From Calditrichia bacterium (GTDB taxonomy: Bacteria > Calditrichota > Calditrichia > RBG-13-44-9 > J075), in NCBI GenBank assembly GCA_028284905.1, contig JANQQU010000015.1, positions 1-64,000 on the forward strand: 64,000 bases of DNA, in the 5' to 3' direction. The notes under the pieces were generated by a model. The model searched no databases and was not told where the DNA came from. It was given only the letters and a program-made list of their open reading frames with translations. Shown piece after piece: positions 54,461 through 62,404 of the stretch. Position 1 is the first letter of the stretch; every line of letters starts with the position of its first letter. Made by a program: the position numbers and the translations under genes.

Positions 54461-56392
54461 TTAGCGTACTAGCAACATCTTACGGGATTGATAAAACTCT
54501 CCGGCACTCATACGATAGATATACACCCCACTGGCGACAGCTTCACCTTCGTCGTTACGCCCATCCCACACTACTGTTTTTTCCCCAGCCGCTTCCCGGC
54601 CACTTACCAGTGTGCGGATTTCTTCGCCCAGTGCATTATAGATTTTCAGAGAAACGGTTGTATTCCCCGGCAGAAAATATCGTATCGTGGTTGCCGGATT
54701 AAATGGATTTGGGAAGTTCGCTTCCAGTCGATAAGATGCCGGCTGAGTAGATTCATTACGAATGCCAACGGGATCGTCATTTTCGATAAAATGATGAAAT
54801 CCTGAAGAAAGCGTCCCTACCTCCTGAATTTCTCCGGTTGGCCAGATGATCTTTAATTCCCCGGATGTATTTCCTCCCATCCCGAAATAAGCAGCGCGGT
54901 AATCTCCACCGCCATGGGTGGGGCCACTGTTAATATCCCGAATCTGGGTAATTCCATCCGGTGTTGTCAGCGACAGGCGGCTGCCAATGGCATCCCGGTT
55001 ACTGATCGTCCCCTCCAGTGTAATCGTCATGAAATTATTGGTATTTCCAAGTTCTTTCCCGCGATTAAGCATTAACATAAGATTTTCGGCATAATTGGCG
55101 ACAAAGAGGTCCACGAAACCATCGAAATTAAAATCGACCATCGAAGCATTTCTCCCCCGGCCGGGATCGTTTAAACCGGTGCTGTCGGAAACTTCAATGA
55201 AGGTGCCATCAGCTTCATTCTCGAACAATACATTTGGCTGGTCGACACCATTATTGGCGATTGGGCCACCAGCAAAAAATAAATCAACCCACTGATCGTT
55301 GTTATAATCAAAGAAGGCTGTCGCCCAGGTTACATTTCTTCGTCCCCCCGGGGTTTGCGGCCGATCCACACCAGCGCTAACTGAAACATCGGTAAATGTG
55401 CCGTCACCATTATTTCGGATCATTACATTCGGCCCAAAATTACTGAAGGCGGCATCCATATAACCATCGTTATCGTAGTCGCCCAATCCCAGCCCCATGC
55501 CACTCAGACTGATATTCGCTCCGGAAGCGACAGAGACATCAGTAAAAATCCAGCCACCGCTGATGCTATCCGGGCCATCATTTCGCCAGAGCACGTTTTC
55601 GAAAAAATTACCATTAATGTCATCATTGATTAAATAAAGGTCGAGGTCGAAATCATTATCATAATCGAACCAGCCGGCAGTAAAACCGAGGCCACCGACT
55701 TGATCGCAGGTAGGATCCCCATTACAAAGCCAGGAGGTAACATCGCTAAAAGTGCCGTCGCCATTATTCTTGAACAGACGGTCTTCGCTCTCCCGCGGTA
55801 CCGGTTGACATTCAAAGTGCTTGGATAAATAAAAATCCAGCCAGCCATCACCATCAAAATCGGCCCAGGAAGCGGTCACCGCTCGCCCACCATCTGCTAC
55901 GCCAGCAATCTCGGTGACATCCACAAAAATCGCATCTCCGGTTTCCGTCAGGGTATTTTTATAGAGAATGTTACCGTATAAGTTGGTTAGGTAAAGGTCT
56001 TGGTCCCCATCATTATCATAATCAATAAATACCGCGCCATGGCTCACATTTGCAGCAGCTTCTACGCCACAAATTTCCGCGACATCCAAAAAGTTAGGCA
56101 AATTATCGTTGTTGGTATCCCCTAAATTTTGATAAAGCCAGTTCGCTCCGCCATGATTGGTTACATATAAATCCAGATTACCATCATTATTAAAATCGGC
56201 CCAGGCCGATCCGGATCCCAGCTCTGGCCGATGGCAAACGGTGCTATCCAGCGAATGAAGGGTATCCAGACCAGTAGCGATTGCAATATCAACAAAAACA
56301 GGCGATTGAGCCTGCAAACAACTAATAGAAATCAGCAGGCTAAATATCCCTGCCAAAACAACATTTTTCTTTAACATACGCTGTCTCCTCAA
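54461..56392 (-). CDS. Secreted VCBS/FG-GAP protein with ASPIC-UnbV domain and type IX-like tail
   Basis: 643 residues with a signal peptide (VVLAGIFSLLISISCLQAQ). FG-GAP/VCBS repeats (calcium-binding DFNNDGNLDLYVTNHG, DYDNDGDQDLYL, DFDGDGWLDFYLS, DYDNDGYMDAAFS, DYNNDQWVDLFFAGG, DFNFDGFVDLFVANY) form a propeller. They are followed by an ASPIC/UnbV domain (RDAIGSRLSLTTPDG, GPTHGGGDYRAAYFGMG), as in cartilage acidic protein 1-like proteins. The C-terminus is a FlgD-Ig type tail: NFPNPFNPATTIRYFLP, VVWDGRNDEGEAVASGVYIYRM and a final RKMLLVR. Such tails direct type IX-like export in this superphylum, so a surface location is likely. Confidence 0.92.
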   Translation of the reverse strand: MRRQRMLKKNVVLAGIFSLLISISCLQAQSPVFVDIAIATGLDTLHSLDSTVCHRPELGSGSAWADFNNDGNLDLYVTNHGGANWLYQNLGDTNNDNLPNFLDVAEICGVEAAANVSHGAVFIDYDNDGDQDLYLTNLYGNILYKNTLTETGDAIFVDVTEIAGVADGGRAVTASWADFDGDGWLDFYLSKHFECQPVPRESEDRLFKNNGDGTFSDVTSWLCNGDPTCDQVGGLGFTAGWFDYDNDFDLDLYLINDDINGNFFENVLWRNDGPDSISGGWIFTDVSVASGANISLSGMGLGLGDYDNDGYMDAAFSNFGPNVMIRNNGDGTFTDVSVSAGVDRPQTPGGRRNVTWATAFFDYNNDQWVDLFFAGGPIANNGVDQPNVLFENEADGTFIEVSDSTGLNDPGRGRNASMVDFNFDGFVDLFVANYAENLMLMLNRGKELGNTNNFMTITLEGTISNRDAIGSRLSLTTPDGITQIRDINSGPTHGGGDYRAAYFGMGGNTSGELKIIWPTGEIQEVGTLSSGFHHFIENDDPVGIRNESTQPASYRLEANFPNPFNPATTIRYFLPGNTTVSLKIYNALGEEIRTLVSGREAAGEKTVVWDGRNDEGEAVASGVYIYRMSAGEFYQSRKMLLVR

Positions 56393-56950
56393 CTACAAGA
56401 TAAATTCCACACATGATCATTGTGCGAATGACCTTCCTCCCCTTCCTTACTGGATACACAGCAAAAAGGGTATAGCAACTCTCTAACGTTATTATAATAA
56501 ACTGAAAAGGTTACATTCAGCTTACATATCTAAATATAAGGGAAAAAAATATTGAAAAAAACTTTACCGGTTTTCTATTAACTACCGGGCAGATGTAAAA
56601 TTGTTTTCAATAACATTGATAATGATAATCATATTGAGATAGTGGAGAAATCTTTACACAGATCATTTTAGCCAATATAAATAAATCCATTAGCTGGGAC
56701 CACATCCTATCTCACAATTTTTCCGGGTTAAAAATCACCACATGCAACTCGACTGTATGGCTGCTTAGAAAAGCTGCTGGAAACCGGTTATTCATTTTGC
56801 CGGAACTATCTGCCTTGCCCGCTGTTAGCAAATATTACCGGAAATCATTACGTTTATACAACGCACTTAAATATCTTTCGAATGAGATCGACGCGAATAG
56901 AATATATTAAAACATTGTAAAATCACCCACTTATTCGGGATGATTAATAA
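56393..56950. other. 558-bp divergent intergenic region
   Basis: It separates the VCBS/ASPIC gene (minus) and the sensor kinase (plus). It contains a Fur-box-like palindrome, listed separately, and is otherwise AT-rich with no convincing ORF. The gap after 56640 has no strong stem or riboswitch that I recognise. Confidence 0.5.
56618..56636. promoter_or_regulatory. Fur-box-like palindrome
   Basis: GATAATGATAATCATATTG matches 16 of 19 positions of the Fur consensus GATAATGATAATCATTATC and 13 of 14 half-site bases of the 7-1-7 form. It lies 226 bp above the VCBS/ASPIC gene and 315 bp above the kinase, so it could regulate either. Whether a Fur protein exists in this organism cannot be seen here. 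Confidence 0.5.
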
Positions 56951-59900
56951 TTGATTCAGCCCCATACTGTCGTTAACTTCGAATATATGCGAAACAAGCG
57001 GCCAAAACAAATGCAGATATTCAACTTACATAACATAACAGAATTTAGATGCTATATACCTTCCGGCCGCCGTCGGTTTTCCTCATATATTTTATTGGTT
57101 ATTGTTTTTTTACTCTTCCACGCGGCCAGCCTCCCCGCTCAGGATATAAAATTTGAACGTTTTTCCCAGGAGAAAGGGCTGTTTCAAAGTAACATCACAA
57201 CCATATTCCAGGATAGCAGGGGGTTGATCTGGGTAGGCACCTCTGATGGCTTATCCCGCTATGATAGTTATGAGTTTACGATTTTTCGATTCGACCCAAT
57301 GGATGAACACTCTATTTCAGGCAATTACATTCATTCTATTTATGAGGATCGTTTCGGCTATCTTTGGGTGCGCACCAGTGGTGGGGGCATCAATATGTTT
57401 GATCCCGGCAATCGCACTTTTACGCATTTTTATAATGATGCTAACGATCCGTTCAGCCTTAGCAATGACAATATTTCCTGCCTGCTGGAGGATCGAAAAG
57501 GCAATTTTTGGCTGGGCAGCAATGGTGGAGGACTCAACCTCTTTGTTCGCGAGGAGGGCACATTCAGACATTGCCGGAACTCATCAACTTCTCCGCAAAG
57601 CCTCAACAATAATTTTGTCAGCGATTTACAGGAAGATAAAAACGGGGATATTTGGGTCGGAACGAATGGCGGAGGGCTGAATAAGTTTACACCTCCGGAT
57701 TCCTTGAAATTATCCCAAATGCATCAGTCATCTCCAAATTCTCCAGCTTTAAACGATATTCGATTTACGCAATACTATGCTGCGGGAGAGACCTATCCGG
57801 CGGATGTTTTCAGTTTTGCAGACAGCCTTACCAGGGCCAAGCTGGCAATAGCCTCCGTGCTACAGCCGGAAAACTACCAGGAGAGCACCCACGATTTCAC
57901 TTTAAACAAAGCCACTGAAGTACTGGTCGTCGCAACCGGCGATGGAAACGCATATGGAATGACAGATTATGGCTGGATTGAAAGAGTGCCGTTCGGCTCG
58001 AAAGTTTGGCAGATGCGCTACGAAAATTCGACCCATGCCGGTGGTTCAACCCGTAACCGGGTATTGATGGAAGTAATGACGCTGCAACCCGGCAGCTACC
58101 AACTTCGCTATCGTTCCGACCACGAACATTCTTTCAATAATTGGGTCGGCAATCCTCCGGAATACGCGTCGCTTTGGGGAATTCAGTTATTCGTGCTGCC
58201 GAAATCCCGCGCTGGATCATTATCAATGCGGCTTCGCCAGAAAATTGTCCCCAATTCTCTTTCTCATAACTGGATAACTGATCTGGAAACCGACCCGGAC
58301 GGCAATCTTTGGATCGGTACCGCCGATGGTATCTCGAAACTGAACCTCGATGCACTGATGGATGAATCCGAACAATTTAACACATTTAAGCATCATCCCG
58401 GTCAGGAGAGCTCTCTTAACCACAGCTACATACAACGGATTTATCGCGGCAAAGATGGCGGGAATTTTCTTTGGGTATTAACACCGGCCGCCGGGCTTAA
58501 TCAGATTGATTATCGAACAGGGAAAAATATACGGTATGCGCCGACAAACAATACTCGTGGAGAAGACAATCTCTTATTGAGTGACGGGCAAATTAGCGGC
58601 TTACTGCTGGACCGTTATAATCATCTTTGGGTTGGCACTGCAAATGCCGGCTTAAACTGTTTTTCACCAGCAGTGCTGGATAGTTCCGGTAAACCGAAAT
58701 TCAATCCCATCACTTATTTCCGGCATGATCCGGGTAATCCGCAAAGCCTCAGCAACGACGGTATTACCACTTTATTCGAAGATCGCTCCGGCACAATCTG
58801 GGTCGGCACCAGTCGTGGCGGCCTGAATCAATTGAATCAGCGTCAGAGTAAATTTCAACATTTCACACATCAGCCGGAGAACCCTCAGAGCCTCAGTCAT
58901 AAGGTGATCACAGCAGTTTATGAAGATTGGCAGGGGGTGATTTGGGTGGGCACAGCCGGTGGCGGGTTAAATAAATTGGTGCGAAATCCGGACGGGGAGA
59001 ACAAGTTTACATTCACCCATTTCAAACATTCTCCGGAGCGCACTGATGGATTAAGCCATAATTTTATTTCCGCAATCTACGAAGACAAAGTCAGAAATCT
59101 CTGGATTGGCACCTATGGGAATGGTTTGTCTAAAGTATTAGACAGAGAGGAAGGGAAGTTTGCCCATTACCGCTATGATCCTTTTAACAACCGAACCATT
59201 ACCGGAAACTTCATCAATACGATTTATGAAGATCAGTTTGGGCAATTATGGATTGGCACCAATTCCGGCTTAAATAAATTTGATCGCTTTACGGAGAAAT
59301 TTAACCAGTACCGCCATATACCGGGTGACTCCAGCAGCCTCAGTAACAATGAAATTTGGTCGATTTACGAAGATAGCTACAGTCATGGCAAAACCCTTTG
59401 GATCGGTACTCGTGCCGGCGGACTGAATAAATTCGATCGAAAGAATGAAAAATTTATTCGCTACATGCGCGATTTTGACGACCCGCATAGCCTCAATAAT
59501 CCGGCAATACTTTCTATCCATCAGGATAATGCCGGGGCGCTCTGGTTCGGCACCTATAGCGGTGGATTGAATAAATTCAACCGTGAAACCGAGCAATTTA
59601 CTTTTTTTACCGAACGGGACGGCCTTTCGAACAACATGATCTATGGCATTCTTGAAGATCGTAAAGGGAATCTATGGCTGAGCACGAACAATGGCCTTTC
59701 CCAGTTTAACCTGATGAATGAAACATTTAAGAACTACGATGTTTACGACGGACTGCAAGCCAATGAGTTTAATGCCGGGGCACATATCGTCAGCTACAAT
59801 GGTGAAATGATCTTCGGTGGCGTCAATGGCATTACCGTCTTTCACCCCGATAGTATCTCCGAAAACAGTGAGCCTCCTCCGATAGTTTTTAATGCATTTA

Positions 59901-61015
59901 GCATTTATGGGGAAAATAAAGATACGTTGTTAACCCAGGCGGTATTTAAGAATGAGCCGCTGCAACTAGACCACAATCAGAATTTTATTTCATTTGAATT
60001 CGCGGCAATAGATTATGTGAATCCGGCCAAAGTAAACTACGCCTATAAGCTGGAAGGCTTTAATGAAGAGTGGATTGAATCTGGCACCCGCCGCTTTATC
60101 AGCTTTACCAATCTTGATCCGGGAGAATACATTTTCCGGGTAAAAGCGGCCAATAGCGATGGCATCTGGAACGAAAATGGCGCAGCGGTATACCTGGAAA
60201 TAGACCCGCCATTTTGGAGAACCTGGTGGTTTATCGCTTTCGCCAGTCTGTTTTTACTGGCAGTGACGATTGTGATTCAACGCTCCTGGTTGCAATCGAA
60301 AGTTCGTCGTGCACTGGAATTGGAACAGGTTCGCTCCCAGGAGAACGAACGGGTGCGTGCGAAAGCGGCGCATGATTTTCATGACGAACTCGGACATCAG
60401 TTAACAAAAATCTCCCTGTTCAGCGAAATACTGAAGCGATCAATGGGCGACACCCGTCCGGAGTTAACCGACTATATTTCCCGCATCGGAGATACTTCCA
60501 AGAGTTTATCCAATGGCATGCGGGATTTTATCTGGACGCTAAATCCGGAGAAAGATAGTTTGCACGAAGTGTTAGTCCGTTTAAAAGATTTTGGGGATCA
60601 TCTTTTTGACAAAACCGGGGTTAGCTTTCGGGTCGATGGTATTGCCCCTGAGATGGAGGCGATTACCTTAACAACCGATTGGAGACGGCATCTGACCCTG
60701 CTTTTCAAGGAAGCGATGAACAACAGCCTCAAGCATGCCCAATGCAAGAACGTTATTCTCGATGTATCTTTAAAGGGAAATCATCTGGAAATAGTGCTTG
60801 CGGATGATGGCGTCGGCTTGCCGGAAGAACACTATACAAATAATGGAAAAGCTGGTCAGAATGGGGAGAAGTTTTATTTTGCGAAATCCTCCTCCGGTAA
60901 TGGATTAAACAACATGAAATTTCGCACACAGCAAATCGATGGCAATATTGAATTTCTTCCCAACGAGAAGAAAGGCATGCTGATACGCTTTAGTGGAGAG
61001 CTTCCGGAATCCTGA
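56951..61015 (+). CDS. Hybrid Reg_prop/Y_Y_Y sensor histidine kinase with inserted HAGG domain
   Basis: 1354 residues; TTG 56951 is taken, but ATG 56987 or 57011 are possible. After a membrane/leader segment (YILLVIVFLLFHAASLPAQ), Reg_prop propeller blades (LIWVGTSDGLSRYD, FWLGSNGGGLNLF and similar) run to about residue 950. At about 265-420 a HAGG domain interrupts the propeller (DYGWIERVPFGSKVWQM, HAGGSTRNR, HSFNNW). Y_Y_Y (about 985-1070), a membrane helix (WWFIAFASLFLLAVTIVI), HisKA_3 with phosphoacceptor His1144 (DFHDELGHQL) and an HATPase domain (EAMNNSLKHA, DDGVGLPEE, GNGLNNMKF) follow. No receiver domain: phosphate goes to the NarL-type regulator encoded downstream. Confidence 0.92.
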   Translation: MIQPHTVVNFEYMRNKRPKQMQIFNLHNITEFRCYIPSGRRRFSSYILLVIVFLLFHAASLPAQDIKFERFSQEKGLFQSNITTIFQDSRGLIWVGTSDGLSRYDSYEFTIFRFDPMDEHSISGNYIHSIYEDRFGYLWVRTSGGGINMFDPGNRTFTHFYNDANDPFSLSNDNISCLLEDRKGNFWLGSNGGGLNLFVREEGTFRHCRNSSTSPQSLNNNFVSDLQEDKNGDIWVGTNGGGLNKFTPPDSLKLSQMHQSSPNSPALNDIRFTQYYAAGETYPADVFSFADSLTRAKLAIASVLQPENYQESTHDFTLNKATEVLVVATGDGNAYGMTDYGWIERVPFGSKVWQMRYENSTHAGGSTRNRVLMEVMTLQPGSYQLRYRSDHEHSFNNWVGNPPEYASLWGIQLFVLPKSRAGSLSMRLRQKIVPNSLSHNWITDLETDPDGNLWIGTADGISKLNLDALMDESEQFNTFKHHPGQESSLNHSYIQRIYRGKDGGNFLWVLTPAAGLNQIDYRTGKNIRYAPTNNTRGEDNLLLSDGQISGLLLDRYNHLWVGTANAGLNCFSPAVLDSSGKPKFNPITYFRHDPGNPQSLSNDGITTLFEDRSGTIWVGTSRGGLNQLNQRQSKFQHFTHQPENPQSLSHKVITAVYEDWQGVIWVGTAGGGLNKLVRNPDGENKFTFTHFKHSPERTDGLSHNFISAIYEDKVRNLWIGTYGNGLSKVLDREEGKFAHYRYDPFNNRTITGNFINTIYEDQFGQLWIGTNSGLNKFDRFTEKFNQYRHIPGDSSSLSNNEIWSIYEDSYSHGKTLWIGTRAGGLNKFDRKNEKFIRYMRDFDDPHSLNNPAILSIHQDNAGALWFGTYSGGLNKFNRETEQFTFFTERDGLSNNMIYGILEDRKGNLWLSTNNGLSQFNLMNETFKNYDVYDGLQANEFNAGAHIVSYNGEMIFGGVNGITVFHPDSISENSEPPPIVFNAFSIYGENKDTLLTQAVFKNEPLQLDHNQNFISFEFAAIDYVNPAKVNYAYKLEGFNEEWIESGTRRFISFTNLDPGEYIFRVKAANSDGIWNENGAAVYLEIDPPFWRTWWFIAFASLFLLAVTIVIQRSWLQSKVRRALELEQVRSQENERVRAKAAHDFHDELGHQLTKISLFSEILKRSMGDTRPELTDYISRIGDTSKSLSNGMRDFIWTLNPEKDSLHEVLVRLKDFGDHLFDKTGVSFRVDGIAPEMEAITLTTDWRRHLTLLFKEAMNNSLKHAQCKNVILDVSLKGNHLEIVLADDGVGLPEEHYTNNGKAGQNGEKFYFAKSSSGNGLNNMKFRTQQIDGNIEFLPNEKKGMLIRFSGELPES
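57735..58205 (+). repeat. Single HAGG-domain copy inside the sensor propeller
   Basis: This coding stretch shares the core of the five HAGG units at 30.5-32.4 kb: TDYGWIERVPFGSKVWQMRY, STHAGGSTRNRVLMEVMTLQ, LRYRSDHEHSFNNWVGNPPEY and LWGIQLF. It replaces what should be propeller sequence between two Reg_prop blades. This is a distant copy, found 27 kb from the array. Confidence 0.85.
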
Positions 61016-61069
61016 TGGTTTCCCCGCTAAAAGAAATCCCTTGAAAAAATCGCCAGCGGTCGCTAGATT

Positions 61070-61176
61070 AACTATGCTTCATCGGACGAGGCGGCATAGT
61101 TTAGACAAACAGGATCAAATCCCTCGGTGCCAAGCTGCTCCCTCGTCCGGGGCTCCAAAATCGCCGGGGGTTTTTT
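61070..61176 (+). promoter_or_regulatory. Candidate structured RNA between kinase and regulator genes
   Basis: AACTATGC (61070-61077) pairs perfectly with GCATAGTT (61094-61101). The 16-nt loop contains CGGACGAGG (61083-61091), which pairs perfectly with CCTCGTCCG (61141-61149). The two helices interleave as a pseudoknot or as alternative folds. A G-run then T-run (61164-61176) gives a terminator-like end. Right after it lie TTGATG, 16 bp and TATACG (61178-61205), a weak promoter for the regulator gene. It may be an attenuator between the kinase and the regulator. It does not fit a tRNA. Confidence 0.35.
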
Positions 61177-61237
61177 GTTGATGATAACAGACAATTAAAT
61201 ATACGCAGCTCTTAACGCTGCGGGAAAAGAGACAGAG

Positions 61238-61861
61238 ATGATAACTGTAGCCATAGTAGAAGATGACCAGGACATCCGTGAAAGTCTGGCATTGCTGATT
61301 AACGGCACCCCCAATTTTAATTGTGTTGGTACTTATAACAGTGTCGAAAAAGGCGTTAAGGGCATTATGAAAGAGCAGCCCGATGTTGTTTTAATGGACA
61401 TTGGCTTACCCGGCATGTCCGGCATCGAAGGGATTAAAATCCTGAAAGAAAAAGAGCCGGAAATCGATATTCTGGTACTCACCATTCAGAGCGATGACCG
61501 TATTGTTTTTGATGCACTCTGCGCCGGTGCTTGCGGTTACCTGGTTAAAGACACGCCGCCGGCCCAGTTGCTGGAAGCAATTCAGGAAAGCCATGAGGGC
61601 GGCGCACCAATGAGTACCCGAATTGCCCGCCTGGTTGTAGAATCGTTTCAGGTAACCCCACAAACCAATTTAACCAATCGGGAAACCGAAGTGCTTACCC
61701 ACCTCTGCAAAGGCAAAAGCTACAAAATGATTGCGGATGACCTTTGTATCAGCGAAGAGACGGTTCGCCGCCACATTAAAAATATTTACCGGAAACTGGA
61801 AGTGCATTCCAAATCCGAAGCTGTGGCGAAAGCATTTAAAGAGAAACTGGTTAAGCTTTAA
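61238..61861 (+). CDS. NarL/FixJ-type response regulator
   Basis: 207 residues. The N-terminal receiver has the acidic pair in EDDQDIRES, the phosphoacceptor Asp in VVLMDIGLPGMSG, a Thr/Ser switch in LVLTIQSDD and the Lys of GYLVKDTPP. The C-terminal LuxR-type helix-turn-helix (about 143-207) has NLTNRETEVLTHLCKGKSYKMIADDLCISEETVRRHIKNIYRKL. It binds DNA after phosphorylation, and its obvious partner is the upstream hybrid kinase, which lacks a receiver. The pair probably responds to an extracellular ligand sensed by the propeller and HAGG domain. Confidence 0.96.
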   Translation: MITVAIVEDDQDIRESLALLINGTPNFNCVGTYNSVEKGVKGIMKEQPDVVLMDIGLPGMSGIEGIKILKEKEPEIDILVLTIQSDDRIVFDALCAGACGYLVKDTPPAQLLEAIQESHEGGAPMSTRIARLVVESFQVTPQTNLTNRETEVLTHLCKGKSYKMIADDLCISEETVRRHIKNIYRKLEVHSKSEAVAKAFKEKLVKL

Positions 61862-62066
61862 GAAGCGTTTCAGTTTAGTAATGAATCTCAATTGGAAATT
61901 TACGCCATCGTAAGTTTCCAATTTCACAACTACCCCATTTTGACCCGCCAGATCATATTTCCTTAAATCTCTTCCAGAAAAATCCCCCTTTCGGGGTATG
62001 GATTCCCCTACCCTTTTTTACTATCATATAATCAGCATAAATAACCTTTGTCTCTGTCTCTCCGGA

Positions 62067-62102
62067 GGGTTCTGATCAAATTTCAGTGTTTGATCAGAAC
62101 CC
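62067..62102 (+). terminator. Strong hairpin downstream of the response regulator
   Basis: GGGTTCTGATCAAA (62067-62080) and TTTGATCAGAACCC (62089-62102) are perfectly complementary over 14 bp with an eight-base loop. No T-run follows, so it may be an mRNA stabiliser, a factor-dependent terminator or a dyad operator rather than a classical intrinsic terminator. Confidence 0.5.
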
Positions 62103-62173
62103 TTGTAGCTTCGAAATAAAATATCAGCAAATCTTTTACAGACCGAATATGATTAAGCAGGAGCACGCAGTAA

Positions 62174-62293
62174 ATGGATGATTACTACTTCTATATGAGC
62201 TTTTTCTTTCTTTTCAGTCGTTCCCAGGTCGGAAAGGTAATCAGCCTGATTTTACTATTGTGTATTTTCTTTGTTCAAAAAGGCTACGCCTGA
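62174..62293 (+). CDS. Possible small membrane protein, 39 aa
   Basis: ATG 62174 has AGGAG ten bases upstream (62159-62163). The reading MDDYYFYMSFFFLFSRS and VGKVISLILLLCIFFVQ, ending GYA at TGA 62291, gives one hydrophobic helix with a short charged N-terminus. Base composition and length alone cannot separate this from chance. It lies 112 bp before the next start codon. Confidence 0.28.
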   Translation: MDDYYFYMSFFFLFSRSQVGKVISLILLLCIFFVQKGYA

Positions 62294-62404
62294 TATCCTA
62301 GTATTTCCCGGTTACAATCACCGGCTTCGTTCTGTTTCCTCCCTATGCGCAATATTTCTTGTTGAAAATCTATTTTCATGTCATCACTTAACCCGGAGTG
62401 TGCC

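Larger units (their letters stand above)
61862..62404. other. 543-bp intergenic region with inverted repeat and possible small ORF
   Basis: The gap after the response regulator contains a perfect 14-bp hairpin (62067-62102) and a possible 39-residue membrane peptide (62174-62293), both listed separately. No tRNA or other known RNA was recognised in the rest. Confidence 0.6.

Noticed and set aside
61084-61148. tRNA-like sequence
   Set aside because: An 8-bp acceptor-like stem and a GGATCAAATCC stretch resemble a tRNA, but the length is about 65 nt and no D arm, anticodon arm or T arm can be fitted.
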